Both the position numbers and the translations under genes were made by a program. Below, piece after piece: positions 44,509-56,749 of a DNA stretch of 64,000 nt. The stretch lies in NCBI GenBank assembly GCA_025451035.1, contig JANWLE010000076.1, forward strand, positions 35,415 through 99,414, in the 5' to 3' direction. The notes under the pieces are model-generated. The model searched no databases. It saw nothing but the letters and a program-made list of their open reading frames with translations, and was not told the DNA's origin. The stretch comes from Solirubrobacteraceae bacterium. GTDB lineage: Bacteria; Actinomycetota; Thermoleophilia; Solirubrobacterales; Solirubrobacteraceae. Numbering within the stretch: the first letter of the stretch is position 1; each line of letters begins with the position of its first letter.

Positions 44509-46178
44509 AACCGTCGATACGTGGCGAGGGTTTGCTGTGCTTCGCGGGCCGTCAGGTAGCTGTGCTCGGCCAGGAACGCGCGCTCCTCGCAGACCGCCTG
44601 CTCGCGCGAGTAGGAGCTCGCGGCGGGTGCCGCGATGTGGCTGATCGCAAGCGCGTCGAGTACGCCGCAACGCCAGCCGCGTTCGCGCGCCAGCGCGGCC
44701 CAATGCAGGTCCAGGCCCCAACCCATCTGCAGCGGCGGAAAGGGCAGCAGCACATCGAACGTGCGCCGTGAGAAAGCAGTGAGCGGCCCGATCTCCACGA
44801 AAGCGGTCTGGCGGGCGACGCTCAAAAGGCGCCGGCGCGTGACCCGCCATGCCGCGTGCGAGGCGAGGCGGTGTGCGGGTTGAGCCAGGTCCAGTGAGAA
44901 GCGCTCCGCCAAAAACAGCATGCGGTCCAAAAAACCATGTGGCAGCACAATGTCGTCGTCGACGATCAGCAGCCAGTCGCGATGCTCGACCGGGTGCGCC
45001 GCGAGCAGCCTGTTCAGGTTCTCGAACTTGCCTGCCTGCCCGGGCGTCGTGAACGCCACCTCCAGCTCGTGGCGCGAGCGCTCCAGCTCGCCGCGTAGGC
45101 GCCGCGCGAGCTGCGCATGCTCGGGGCGCTCGATGCCGAGCACGAGCACGCGCCGGCGCGGCGGCGAGCGGCGGGCGGCCGCGGCGAGCGCGAGGCGCTG
45201 GCCGCTCGCCAACTGCAGCGCCGAGGCCAGCTCGTCGAGGGCCGAGCGGCCGAGGCCGTGCAGACCACCGACCGTCCCGCTCTCGCCGGAGAGGAAATCC
45301 TCGCGCTCGTCCGTCCGCGTGCCGGCGCCGCCACTCCAGGCCAGCCCCTGGCGCAGGCGCCCGGCGCTGTGGGCGACCATCGTCACCCCGGCCGGGCAGC
45401 GGTAGCGCAGCACGTGCCCGGTCGAGCCCAGGAACGTCGCCAGCTCGCGCTTGAGCGAGGGCGCCTGTCCTCGCCAGCGGTCAAAGCGCCGGCTCGCCCG
45501 GCCGCGGCGATACGCCGCTCGCACCAGCGCACGGGCGCGAGCATCCCGCGCGCAGCGGCGGTGCTCGAGCGCGGCCGCCGCCACATACAGCACCTTCGCC
45601 GGCCCCCGCCGGCGCAGCCGTTCCTGCCACTCCTGCTCGTCCCCGCCGTCGCGCAGCGACACGTCGAACGGTCCGACGGCCTGCAGCGCGGAGCGCCGCA
45701 ACGCCATGTTGGCCCCCCATGCGTAGCGCAACTGGTCGGTGTCGCGATCACCCAGGTCAAGCGAGGTGATCGGGGCTCGCTCGCGGCCACACGAACGAGG
45801 CGGGCGGCCTTCCAGCCGCGGATGGATGGGGCCCGTGAAGACATCGACGTCGGGGTGCTCGCGCGCGGCGCCGATCAGCGCTGCAAGCCAGCCCTCGCGG
45901 ACCTCAACGTCGTCGTCGACGAACACCACCAGCTCGCCGCTGGAGTGCTCGACGCCCGTGTTGCGAGCGACATTCAACCCGAGCGGGCGGGGGTGCGGCT
46001 CATAGCGCGCGCCGAAGCGCTCGGCGATCGCGCGCTGCTGCGCCGACGGGCCGGCGTCGTCGATCACGAGCACCTCGGCGGCGAGCGCCTGCGCCTGCGG
46101 CGCGATCGAGGCGAGCGCGACCTCGAGATAGTGAGGGCGGGCACGGGTTGGGATGATGATCGACGCCGGCAGGCTCAT
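44505..46178 (-). CDS. Protein with two GT-A (family 2-type) glycosyltransferase domains
   Basis: 557 residues. First domain: SIIIPTRARPHYLEVAL, VIDDAGPSAQQRAIAERFGA, the DXD-like VFVDDDVEVREGW, and RDGGDEQEWQERLRRRG. A basic, Arg/Ser-rich linker (~275-330) follows. Second domain: VLVLGIERPEHAQLARRL, AFTTPGQAGKFENLNRLLA, VDDDIVLPHGF, then MGWGLDLHWAALARERGWRCGV near the end. Each domain carries its own Asp triad, so it may transfer two sugars. ATG 46178 is selected; further upstream codons overlap the divergent GT control region. Confidence 0.85.
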   Translation of the reverse strand: MSLPASIIIPTRARPHYLEVALASIAPQAQALAAEVLVIDDAGPSAQQRAIAERFGARYEPHPRPLGLNVARNTGVEHSSGELVVFVDDDVEVREGWLAALIGAAREHPDVDVFTGPIHPRLEGRPPRSCGRERAPITSLDLGDRDTDQLRYAWGANMALRRSALQAVGPFDVSLRDGGDEQEWQERLRRRGPAKVLYVAAAALEHRRCARDARARALVRAAYRRGRASRRFDRWRGQAPSLKRELATFLGSTGHVLRYRCPAGVTMVAHSAGRLRQGLAWSGGAGTRTDEREDFLSGESGTVGGLHGLGRSALDELASALQLASGQRLALAAAARRSPPRRRVLVLGIERPEHAQLARRLRGELERSRHELEVAFTTPGQAGKFENLNRLLAAHPVEHRDWLLIVDDDIVLPHGFLDRMLFLAERFSLDLAQPAHRLASHAAWRVTRRRLLSVARQTAFVEIGPLTAFSRRTFDVLLPFPPLQMGWGLDLHWAALARERGWRCGVLDALAISHIAAPAASSYSREQAVCEERAFLAEHSYLTAREAQQTLATYRRF

Positions 46179-46209
46179 GACTGGGAGAGAGTCTAGGTTT
46201 GATGGCACG

Positions 46210-47346
46210 ATGATCGTGTTCCTGCACAACCGCTACCGCACCACCGGCGGGGAGGAGCGCGTAGTCGAGGACCTGCGCTGGCTCGTCCGGGAGCGTCTGG
46301 GGGAGCCGACGGAGCTGCTCGCACGTGACTCGGTGGGCCTCTCCCGTGCCCGCGCGGCCGCCGGTCTGCTCTACGGGGGGCTGGGGGCCGGTCAGATCGC
46401 CGAGGCGGTCGAGCGCGGTAAAGCGCGCGTGCTCCACGCGCACAACCTGCACCCCACACTCGGCTGGAGGGCGCTGGCCGCCGCGCGCGCGGCGGGCGCC
46501 CGCACCGTGCTTCACCTGCACCAGTATCGGCTGGTGTGCGCGGTCGGCGTGTGCTTCACCGACGGCGAGCAATGCACGCGCTGCCACGGCCGCAACACGC
46601 TCCCGGGGGTGCTCCACAACTGCCGCGCGAACCGGGCGGAGGCGGTGAGCTACGCCGCCGCGCTGTCGCTCTGGCAGCGGCGTCTCATCGACCAAGTCGA
46701 CGCATTCATCGTCCCGAGCGTGTTCGCCAGGGAACGGTTGCGCGCGCTCGGCGCGAAGCTGCCGGAGCAACGGGTGCATGTGCTCGCCCCGCCACTGCGG
46801 GCGCTCGCCCACGCGGACGGGAGCGAGCCGCCCGCCTCGAGCGATCATCCCTACGCGCTGATCGCGGCGCGCCTCTCCCCCGAGAAGGGGGTGGACGTCG
46901 CGATCACCGCCTGTCGGATCGCCGGGATCCCGCTGATAGTCGCGGGCGAGGGCCCCCAGCTTGAGCAGCTGCGCAGACAGGCCGCGGGCAGCGACGTGCG
47001 TTTCCTCGGCCGCGTCGATGAGCCGCAGCTCGAGCGGCTGCGTCGCGGTGCCGCGATCGCGCTCGCCCCTTCCCGCTCGGCGGAGACCTTCGGTATCGCC
47101 GCGGCCGAGGCGATGGCAGCCGGCGTGCCTGTCGCCGGCAGCGACATCGGCGCGCTCGCGGAGCTGATCGACAGCGACGGCCTGGCCCCCCCGGGGGATG
47201 GCGCAGCGTTGGCTGACGCGATCAAGCGGGTGCTGGCGGCGAGCGGGGCCGGCGAGGCGGCGCGTGCGCGTGTAGCGCGGCTGTGCGCGCCGGACCGGGT
47301 CGCGAGCGAGCTCGCGGCCGTGTATGCGGGGCGGGCGAGTACATAA
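46210..47346 (+). CDS. Glycosyltransferase family 4 (GT-B)
   Basis: 378 residues. Begins MIVFLHNRYRTTGGEERVVEDL, with HAHNLHPTLGW, LHQYRLVCAVGVCFTDGEQCTRC (a four-Cys stretch seen in several family-4 enzymes), IAARLSPEKGVDVAI, and IALAPSRSAETFGIAAAEAMAAGVPV at the donor site. It is divergent from the tandem GT2 gene by 31 bp, whose spacer holds the near-palindromic CTAGA-type element (around 46191-46199). ATG 46210 is taken; earlier in-frame starts lie inside the other gene. Confidence 0.88.
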   Translation: MIVFLHNRYRTTGGEERVVEDLRWLVRERLGEPTELLARDSVGLSRARAAAGLLYGGLGAGQIAEAVERGKARVLHAHNLHPTLGWRALAAARAAGARTVLHLHQYRLVCAVGVCFTDGEQCTRCHGRNTLPGVLHNCRANRAEAVSYAAALSLWQRRLIDQVDAFIVPSVFARERLRALGAKLPEQRVHVLAPPLRALAHADGSEPPASSDHPYALIAARLSPEKGVDVAITACRIAGIPLIVAGEGPQLEQLRRQAAGSDVRFLGRVDEPQLERLRRGAAIALAPSRSAETFGIAAAEAMAAGVPVAGSDIGALAELIDSDGLAPPGDGAALADAIKRVLAASGAGEAARARVARLCAPDRVASELAAVYAGRAST

Positions 47347-47356
47347 GCTGCGGGAT

Positions 47357-48367
47357 GTGTCAGCCCTGACCCAGGACATGGAGGCGCAAGCGCGCGCGCA
47401 GCGGCGCAGCGCTCTCATCACCGGGATCACCGGCCAGGACGGCTCGTATCTGGCTGAGCTTCTGCTCGAGCAGGGATATGAGGTCTACGGCCTAGCGCGC
47501 GCCCCGCAGCGCACGCTCGGCTGCTCTGAGCATCTGCGTGAGCGCCTGCAGCTGGTGGGCGGAGATCTGCTCGACCACGAGAGCCTCAGCGCGGCCGTCG
47601 CGAGCAGTCGCCCGCGCGAGATCTACCATCTGGCGGCGCCCTCGTTCGTCCCCGACTCGTGGGTCAAGCCAGCCGGGAGCCTCGCCGCGATCGCCGGTTC
47701 GACCGCCGCGCTGCTCGAGGCGGTGCGGGACCTCGACAGCGGCATCCGCGTGTTCGTCGCCTCCTCCGCCGCCATGTTCGGTGACGCGCCGCACTCACCG
47801 CAACACGAGCTGACGCCTTGCCGCCCCGCTAACCCTTACGCGGCCGCCAAGCTGCTCGCACACCAGCTGACCGGCCTGCTGCGCGCCCATGACGGGCTCT
47901 ACGCATGCTCTGGGATCCTCTTCAACCACGAGTCTCCCCGCCGCCCCGAGCAGTTCGTGACACGCCGGGTCACGCGGGCGGCGGCGGCGATCGCGCGCGG
48001 TGAACGCGACGAGCTCACGCTCGGAGACCTCGATGCCGTTCGCGACTGGTCTTTCGCGGGCGACGTGATGCGGGGAGCGTGGATGATGCTCCAGCAGGAC
48101 GAGCCAGACGACTACGTCTTGGCGAGCGGGGTTGCGCACACCGTCAGGGAGCTGGTCCAGACTGCGTTCGCATGCGTGGGCCTGGACCCGGAGCGCTATC
48201 TGCGCGTCGAGCCCACGCTGGTCCGGGCGCGCGAGGCAACGGTCAGCGTGGGTGATCCGAGCAAGGCCCACAGCAAGCTGGGCTGGCAACCAGAGGTGGA
48301 CTTCCGCGAGCTCATCCAGCGCATGGTGAAGGCCGACATGCAAGCGGCTGAACAGCCGCGGGCATGA
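47357..48367 (+). CDS. GMD-like SDR lacking the dehydratase glutamate
   Basis: 336 residues. Strong similarity to the GDP-mannose 4,6-dehydratase at 51.5-52.4 kb: [51 protein letters not shown] (Tyr/Lys), FNHESPRRPEQFVTRR, LGDLDAVRDWSFAGDVMRG. But the SSSEMFG segment is SSAAMFG, replacing the catalytic Glu of dehydratases by Ala, which suggests a reductase/epimerase or an altered activity. GTG 47357 is chosen since TAAGCT lies 7 nt upstream (leaderless spacing); ATG 47378 is an alternative. Confidence 0.83.
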   Translation: MSALTQDMEAQARAQRRSALITGITGQDGSYLAELLLEQGYEVYGLARAPQRTLGCSEHLRERLQLVGGDLLDHESLSAAVASSRPREIYHLAAPSFVPDSWVKPAGSLAAIAGSTAALLEAVRDLDSGIRVFVASSAAMFGDAPHSPQHELTPCRPANPYAAAKLLAHQLTGLLRAHDGLYACSGILFNHESPRRPEQFVTRRVTRAAAAIARGERDELTLGDLDAVRDWSFAGDVMRGAWMMLQQDEPDDYVLASGVAHTVRELVQTAFACVGLDPERYLRVEPTLVRAREATVSVGDPSKAHSKLGWQPEVDFRELIQRMVKADMQAAEQPRA

Positions 48368-48386
48368 CATAGACTGCTGCGCCGAG

Positions 48387-49637
48387 ATGACCAGCGTGGG
48401 TGTGGTTGGGCTTGGCTATGTCGGGCTGCCGCTGGCGGTCGCGTTCGCGCGGGCCGGTTGTGATGTGGTCGCGGTGGACGTGGATGCGGAGAAGGTCCGC
48501 TTGCTTTCGGCGGGCCAGTCGTATGTGGAGGATGTCTCTTCGGCTGAGCTCGCTGGCGTGCTTGGCCGGGTCCGGGCGGGCACGAGCTATGCGCAGCTAT
48601 CGGGGGTTGACGCGGTGTTGATGTGCGTGCCGACGCCGCTGACGGCGAATCGCGAGCCGGATCTGGGTCCCCTGCTCGACTCCACCCGGGCGCTTGCCGA
48701 GGTCCTGCGGTCCGGGCAGCTGGTGGTGTTGGAGTCGACTACCTATCCGGGTACGACGCGCGAGCGCCTGTTGCCGTTGCTGGAGCGCTCGGGGCTGGTG
48801 GCCGGCAGGGATTTCAACCTAGCGTTCAGCCCGGAGCGAGTGGACCCTGGAAGGACGGATTTCACGTTGGCTGACACGCCGAAGGTGATCGGTGGTTTGA
48901 CCGAGGCGTGCGCCGATCGCGCGGAAGCGATCTACGGCCTGGTGTGCGAGAAGCTCGTACGGGTCTCCTCCCCGGAGGCGGCGGAGCTCACCAAGCTCTT
49001 GGAGAACATTTTCCGCTCGGTGAATATCGCGCTGGTGAACGAGCTGGCGATGTTGTGCGACCGGATGGGGATCGATATCTGGGAGGTCGTGGACGCCGCT
49101 GCCACGAAGCCGTACGGGTTCATGCGGTTTGACCCAGGGCCGGGTATGGGCGGGCACTGCCTGCCGGTTGACCCGTTTTACCTCTCGTGGCGGGCGCGGG
49201 AGTTCGACATGGCGGCCGAGTTCATCGAGCTGGCGGGGAAGATCAACCAGCAGATGCCGTATCACTGTGTCGCCAAGGCGCAGCGCGTGTTGAACGACGT
49301 CGGGCTAGCGGTCAAGGGCGCCAAGATCCTGGTGCTCGGCGTCAGCTACAAGCCCGGGGTGGGTGATATCCGCGAGTCACCGGCATTGAAGATCATCGCG
49401 CTGCTGGGAGACCTCGGCGCCGAGGTCTCCTACCACGACCCGCACGTACCGCAGCTGCTCGAGCAACGGCTGTCGAGCGCGCCGCTCGAGCGGGCCGTCA
49501 AGGACGCAGACCTCGTCGTGATCGTCACCGCCCACCCCAGCATCGACCACCGTCAGGTCGCCGCCCAAGCGAGCCTGCTGCTCGACCTCCGTGGCATCAC
49601 GCGGGACCACGACACGCAGGGCGTGATCAAGCTTTGA
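48387..49637 (+). CDS. UDP-sugar 6-dehydrogenase (WbpA-like)
   Basis: 416 residues. GxGxxG motif VGLGYVGLPLAVAFA, CVPTPLT, STTYPGTT, FSPERVDPG, the Lys/Asn of EAAELTKLLENIFRSVNIAL, the catalytic Cys in GMGGHCLPVDPFYL, and the third domain VLGVSYKPGVGDIRESPALKI. The spacing and Ser-Pro-Glu motif fit WbpA/UDP-GlcNAc 6-dehydrogenases. It likely supplies UDP-GlcNAcA to the following acetyltransferase and aminotransferase. TTG start of the next gene overlaps its stop. Confidence 0.9.
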   Translation: MTSVGVVGLGYVGLPLAVAFARAGCDVVAVDVDAEKVRLLSAGQSYVEDVSSAELAGVLGRVRAGTSYAQLSGVDAVLMCVPTPLTANREPDLGPLLDSTRALAEVLRSGQLVVLESTTYPGTTRERLLPLLERSGLVAGRDFNLAFSPERVDPGRTDFTLADTPKVIGGLTEACADRAEAIYGLVCEKLVRVSSPEAAELTKLLENIFRSVNIALVNELAMLCDRMGIDIWEVVDAAATKPYGFMRFDPGPGMGGHCLPVDPFYLSWRAREFDMAAEFIELAGKINQQMPYHCVAKAQRVLNDVGLAVKGAKILVLGVSYKPGVGDIRESPALKIIALLGDLGAEVSYHDPHVPQLLEQRLSSAPLERAVKDADLVVIVTAHPSIDHRQVAAQASLLLDLRGITRDHDTQGVIKL

Positions 49638-50344
49638 CGCTCAGAGAGGACCCACGCGCTCCGGGGCTCGTGATCGACGAGGACACACGGGTGGGCAGCG
49701 GGGTTTCGTTCGGCGCGCATGTGGTCGTTCACGCCGGCACCGTGATCGGCGACGGCTGCGTGATCGAGGACCACGTCGTGCTCGGCAAGTGCCCCCGGCT
49801 CGCGCGCGGCTCCTCGGCGGCGGGAGAGGTCTGCGGCCTTGAGCTCGCGGCAGCGGTCACCGTGTGCGCCGGCGCGGTCGTGTTCGCCGGCGCGCATGTC
49901 GGTGAGGGCGCGATCATCGGCGACCAGTCATACGTGCGCGAGCGCAGCTCGATCGGTGAGGGAACCGTGATAGGCCGCGGCAGCGTGGTGGACAACGACG
50001 TGCGCGTCGGCGCGCGCGTGCGGGTGCAGACCGGGGTCTACCTGACTGCGTTCACGCTCGTCGAGGACGACGTGTTCGTCGGTCCTGGCGCGAGCACCAC
50101 CAACGACGACACGATGTCTCGTCACGGACCCGAGATGCCGCTGCGGGGAGCCATCCTGCGCCGCGCCTGCCGGGTCGGCGGGGGTGTGGTGCTCACGCCC
50201 GGCGTGGAGATCGGCCAGGAGGCGTTCGTCGCCGCGGGCGCCCTCGTCACGCGCGACGTCCCCGCCCGTGCGGTCGTGATGGGTGTACCCGCTCGCGTCG
50301 TGCGCGAAGTGAGCGACGAGGATCTGCTCGAGCGCTGGCGCTAG
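49634..50344 (+). CDS. Left-handed beta-helix acyltransferase (WbpD-like)
   Basis: 236 residues of hexapeptide repeats: RVGSGVSFGAHVVVHAG, CVIEDHVVLGK, IIGDQSYVRERSSIGEG, VGARVRVQTGVYLTAFTLVEDDVFVGPGA, then TNDDTMSR and the C-terminal VVMGVPARVVREV. This is the WbpD pattern, which acetylates the 3-amino group of UDP-3-amino-GlcNAcA-type sugars. TTG start overlaps the dehydrogenase stop by 4 nt. Its stop abuts the convergent aminotransferase. The exact acceptor is inferred. Confidence 0.84.
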   Translation: MTLREDPRAPGLVIDEDTRVGSGVSFGAHVVVHAGTVIGDGCVIEDHVVLGKCPRLARGSSAAGEVCGLELAAAVTVCAGAVVFAGAHVGEGAIIGDQSYVRERSSIGEGTVIGRGSVVDNDVRVGARVRVQTGVYLTAFTLVEDDVFVGPGASTTNDDTMSRHGPEMPLRGAILRRACRVGGGVVLTPGVEIGQEAFVAAGALVTRDVPARAVVMGVPARVVREVSDEDLLERWR

Positions 50345-51423
50345 AGCGCCCGGCGCGCCGCGTCCGTCACCTGGCTGATTTGCTCGGAGGTGAGGGTGGG
50401 GCTCATCGGGATCGCCAAGTGGGTGCGGGCGGCCTGGTCGGTCGCGGGTAGCTCAGCTGAAGCCGCGAAGCGAGCCATCGCCGGCTGGTGGTGCACCGGC
50501 TTGCGGTAGTAGGCCTTGTGGGCTATCTCCGCGTCGGCTAGCGCGCTTTCCAGGCGCTTTACCTGCGGGTGCGCCACGACATATAGATGCCAGGCGGGCG
50601 AGGACCCCTGCGTGGCGCGCGGCAGCCTCACCACCTCCCCCAGCCCCGCCTGCTCGTAGCGGCGGGCGACACGGCGGCGCTCGTCCGCCCAGAGATCCAG
50701 GTGCGCCAGCTGCGTCCTCAGGACGGCTGCCTGCAGCTCGTCGAGACGGCTGTTGTAGCCGACAAGCTCGTAGTCGAGCTTGTCGCGCGAGCCGTGGAAG
50801 CGCAGCATGCGGACGCGTTCGGCGATGTCGGGGTCGTTGGTGGTGATCGCTCCGCCGTCGCCGAAGCAGCCGAGGTTCTTCGACGGGAAGAAGGAGAACG
50901 TTCCGGCGAGCGCCAGCGCCCCCGGCCGCCCTGCGGCGGAGATCGAGCCCGCGGCCTGGGCAGCATCCTCCAGCACGGGCACGCCCAGAGCCTGGATCTC
51001 CGCGATCGGCGCGAGATTGCCGAACAGGTGCACGGCGATGATCGCCTTTGTTCGCGGCGAGAGCGCCGCGCGCACCGTCTCGGCGGTCACGCAGTATGTG
51101 TCCGGATCGATGTCGCAGAACACCGGGGTCGCCCCCGTCGGCGGGATCGCCTCCGCCGATGCGTAGAAGGTGAAGGACGGCACGATGACCTCGTCGCCCG
51201 GCCCGACTCCCATCGCCCGCAGCGCGATCGTGATCGCCTCGGTCCCGTTCGCGACCCCCACGGCGTGCGCGCAGCCGCAGTAGGCGGCGAACTCGCGCTC
51301 GAAGGTCCTGACCTCCTCTCCGAGGATGTAGTGCCCGGAGTCCAACACGCGCTCGATCGCCGCGCGCAGCTCCACCCGCAGCGGCTCGAGCGGACCGTGT
51401 GTGTCGAACAGCGCGATTGCCAT
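50341..51423 (-). CDS. DegT/DnrJ/EryC1-family sugar aminotransferase (WbpE-like)
   Basis: 360 residues. ALRAAIERVLDSGHYILGEEVRTFEREFAAYCG opens the fold, VGVANGTEAITIALRAMGVGPGDEVIVPSFTF, DIDPDTYCV, PVLEDAAQAAGS, and the Schiff-base Lys in SFFPSKNLGCFGDGG. Typical WbpE/3-keto-sugar aminotransferase. Converges with the WbpD-like gene and may share its pathway. The intermediate oxidase (WbpB) of that pathway is not seen in the window. Confidence 0.9.
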   Translation of the reverse strand: MAIALFDTHGPLEPLRVELRAAIERVLDSGHYILGEEVRTFEREFAAYCGCAHAVGVANGTEAITIALRAMGVGPGDEVIVPSFTFYASAEAIPPTGATPVFCDIDPDTYCVTAETVRAALSPRTKAIIAVHLFGNLAPIAEIQALGVPVLEDAAQAAGSISAAGRPGALALAGTFSFFPSKNLGCFGDGGAITTNDPDIAERVRMLRFHGSRDKLDYELVGYNSRLDELQAAVLRTQLAHLDLWADERRRVARRYEQAGLGEVVRLPRATQGSSPAWHLYVVAHPQVKRLESALADAEIAHKAYYRKPVHHQPAMARFAASAELPATDQAARTHLAIPMSPTLTSEQISQVTDAARRAL

Positions 51424-51459
51424 CGCGGGCGCTCTAGCGGACAGGTGTGGGCCGTGGGC

Positions 51460-54709
<3,250 letters not shown>

Positions 54710-54763
54710 GACGGCAGAGGTTAGCCTGATCGCGGTTGCCTGACCGCCGCCGGGACGCCTCTC

Positions 54764-55552
54764 CTAGCGGGAGCGCCGGGCTCGCGCATACTGGCGGGCG
54801 AAGCCGACCACGAATCGCGGGTTGCCTCGCGCGTAGCGGCGCCACAGCCGCCGCGGCTCGCGCCAGAGCCGGTAGGACCACTCCAGGCCATTGCGTTGCA
54901 TCCAGCCCGGCGCCTGGGGGACCAGGCCCGCGTGAAAGTCAAACGCCGCGCCGACACCGACCAGCAACGGTGCCTGCAGATGGGGGCGCATGCGCCACAT
55001 CCATAGCTCCTGCTTGGGCTGCCCGGTGCCGACCCATACGATCTTGGCGCCCGACCCGTCGATGTCGATGATCACCTGTTCGCGCTCTAAGGCCGAGAGC
55101 TCCCGGAACGGTGGCGAGTAGCCGCCCGCTATCCGCAGCCCCGGGAACCGCTCGCGAAGGCGCTCGGCCAGCAAATCCAGTGCCTTCTGCGTGCGTCCAC
55201 CGTATAGGTAGATCGGCGTGCCGCTGCGCGCCGCGCGCTCGCAGAACAGCGCCATCAAATCCGGGCCGTATACGCGCGTCGCCCGCCGATGGCCGAGCAG
55301 CCGTAGCGCCCACACCAGCGGTTGACCGTCCGGCACCGCCAGCGTGGCGTCGAGCACCGCCCGGCGCGTGGCGGGTTCATCGTGCGCGCACATCACCAGG
55401 TTCACGGCCGCGGCGGTCAGGTAGCCCCGCTCACCGGCGGCGATCATCGCCTCCATCCAGTCGATCACCTGACCGTAGTCGGACACCGCCAGCGGGACGC
55501 CGAGAATCTCTGCGCGTTCGGGTGGCTGCGGGGATGAGGTGCTCGCGTACAA
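54764..55552 (-). CDS. WecG/TagA/CpsF-family glycosyltransferase
   Basis: 262 residues. EILGVPLAVSDYGQVIDWMEAMI, the family stretch YLTAAAVNLVMCAHDE, LAVPDGQPLVWALRLLG, RVYGPDLMALFCERA, IYLYGGRTQKALDLLAERL, WVGTGQPKQELWMWRMRPHL and VGVGAAFDFHAG. These enzymes add the second sugar (e.g. ManNAc or ManNAcA) to a polyprenyl-PP-linked sugar, fitting the sugar-phosphate transferase and WecC-like dehydrogenase here. Start: TTG 55552 with GGAGAG upstream; alternative starts are few. Confidence 0.9.
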   Translation of the reverse strand: MYASTSSPQPPERAEILGVPLAVSDYGQVIDWMEAMIAAGERGYLTAAAVNLVMCAHDEPATRRAVLDATLAVPDGQPLVWALRLLGHRRATRVYGPDLMALFCERAARSGTPIYLYGGRTQKALDLLAERLRERFPGLRIAGGYSPPFRELSALEREQVIIDIDGSGAKIVWVGTGQPKQELWMWRMRPHLQAPLLVGVGAAFDFHAGLVPQAPGWMQRNGLEWSYRLWREPRRLWRRYARGNPRFVVGFARQYARARRSR

Positions 55553-55601
55553 GTCTCTCCAGAGCCTACCTGTGGGCGGTGAGTGAGTACCCTGAGCGGC
55601 C

Positions 55602-56747
55602 GTGCGAATCGACCCCGATTTTTGGGCTCATAGACGCGTCCTCGTGACCGGGCACACCGGCTTTAAGGGCGCCTGGCTGTCGCTGTGGCTGCAGGCCATG
55701 GGGGCGCACGTGAGCGGTATCGCGCCACGATCCCCCACCAGCCCGTCGCTGTTCGAGCAGGCGCGGGTCGGCGCGGAGATGACCGAGCTGGCGCTCGACG
55801 TGCGCGACGCCGAGGGCGTTCGGCTCGCGCTGGCACGCCAGCGCCCCGAGATCGTGCTGCACATGGCGGCTCAGCCGATGGTCAGACGCTCGTATCTGGA
55901 GCCGGTGCTGACCTACGAGGTCAACGTAATGGGCACCGTCAACGTGCTCGAGGCGGTACGCCACTGCGGCGACGTGCGCGCAGTGGTGGTAGTCACCTCC
56001 GATAAGTGCTATGACAACGGTGGCGATGGTGATCAGGGAGGATCATTCACCGAGAGTGATGCTATGGGTGGGAGCGACCCGTACTCGAGCTCGAAGGGAT
56101 GCGCCGAGTTGGTGACCGCCGCCTACCGCGCCTCCTACTTCTCCGGGGTTGACGCTACACGCCTCGCCAGCGCGCGGGCGGGCAACGTGATCGGCGGCGG
56201 CGACTGGGGTCAGGACCGCCTGATTCCCGACATGATCCGCGCTGCCGAGTCCGGCCAGCCGATCCGTGTTCGCAACCCCGACGCGGTACGCCCGTGGCAG
56301 CACGTGCTGAACCCCTTGAGCGGCTATCTGCGACTCGCACAGGCGCTGTGGGACTCGCACGACGCCAGCGAGGGCTGGAATTTCGGCCCCGACCCCGACG
56401 ACGCGAAGCCGGTCCGCTGGGTCGTCGGAGAGCTCGCCCGCCGCTGGCCGACGCCGTTGCGCTGGCAGCTCGATGACAGCAACAACCCGCCGGAGGCGAG
56501 CTATCTGATGCTCGACTCCAGCAAGGCGCACACGCGGCTCGGGTGGCGGCCGGCGTGGGATCTCGCCAAGGCGCTGGAGCGGATCGTCGAGTGGCACCAG
56601 GCGTATCTGCAGGGCAGGGACATGCGCGCGTTCACGCTCGCACAGATCGACCAGTTCCAGCGATGCGCGTTCCCACAGGAGCGTGCCGTGAGCTCGCCCG
56701 GCGAGCGCGGCCCGGCCAAATCCTTGCGGGGGAGACGGCTGGAGTAG
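55602..56747 (+). CDS. rfbG: CDP-glucose 4,6-dehydratase
   Basis: 381 residues, GTG start with TACCCT 8 nt upstream (leaderless type). VLVTGHTGFKGAWLSLWLQAMGA is characteristic of RfbG; AAQPMVRRSY, the catalytic TSDKCYDN region, DPYSSSKGCAELV, RAGNVIGGGDWGQDRLIPD and RPWQHVLNPLSGYL follow. Makes CDP-4-keto-6-deoxyglucose, precursor of 3,6-dideoxyhexoses or 6-deoxyheptose-type sugars. No matching C-3 dehydratase is present. The next gene begins 2 nt after its stop. Confidence 0.93.
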   Translation: MRIDPDFWAHRRVLVTGHTGFKGAWLSLWLQAMGAHVSGIAPRSPTSPSLFEQARVGAEMTELALDVRDAEGVRLALARQRPEIVLHMAAQPMVRRSYLEPVLTYEVNVMGTVNVLEAVRHCGDVRAVVVVTSDKCYDNGGDGDQGGSFTESDAMGGSDPYSSSKGCAELVTAAYRASYFSGVDATRLASARAGNVIGGGDWGQDRLIPDMIRAAESGQPIRVRNPDAVRPWQHVLNPLSGYLRLAQALWDSHDASEGWNFGPDPDDAKPVRWVVGELARRWPTPLRWQLDDSNNPPEASYLMLDSSKAHTRLGWRPAWDLAKALERIVEWHQAYLQGRDMRAFTLAQIDQFQRCAFPQERAVSSPGERGPAKSLRGRRLE

Positions 56748-56749
56748 AG

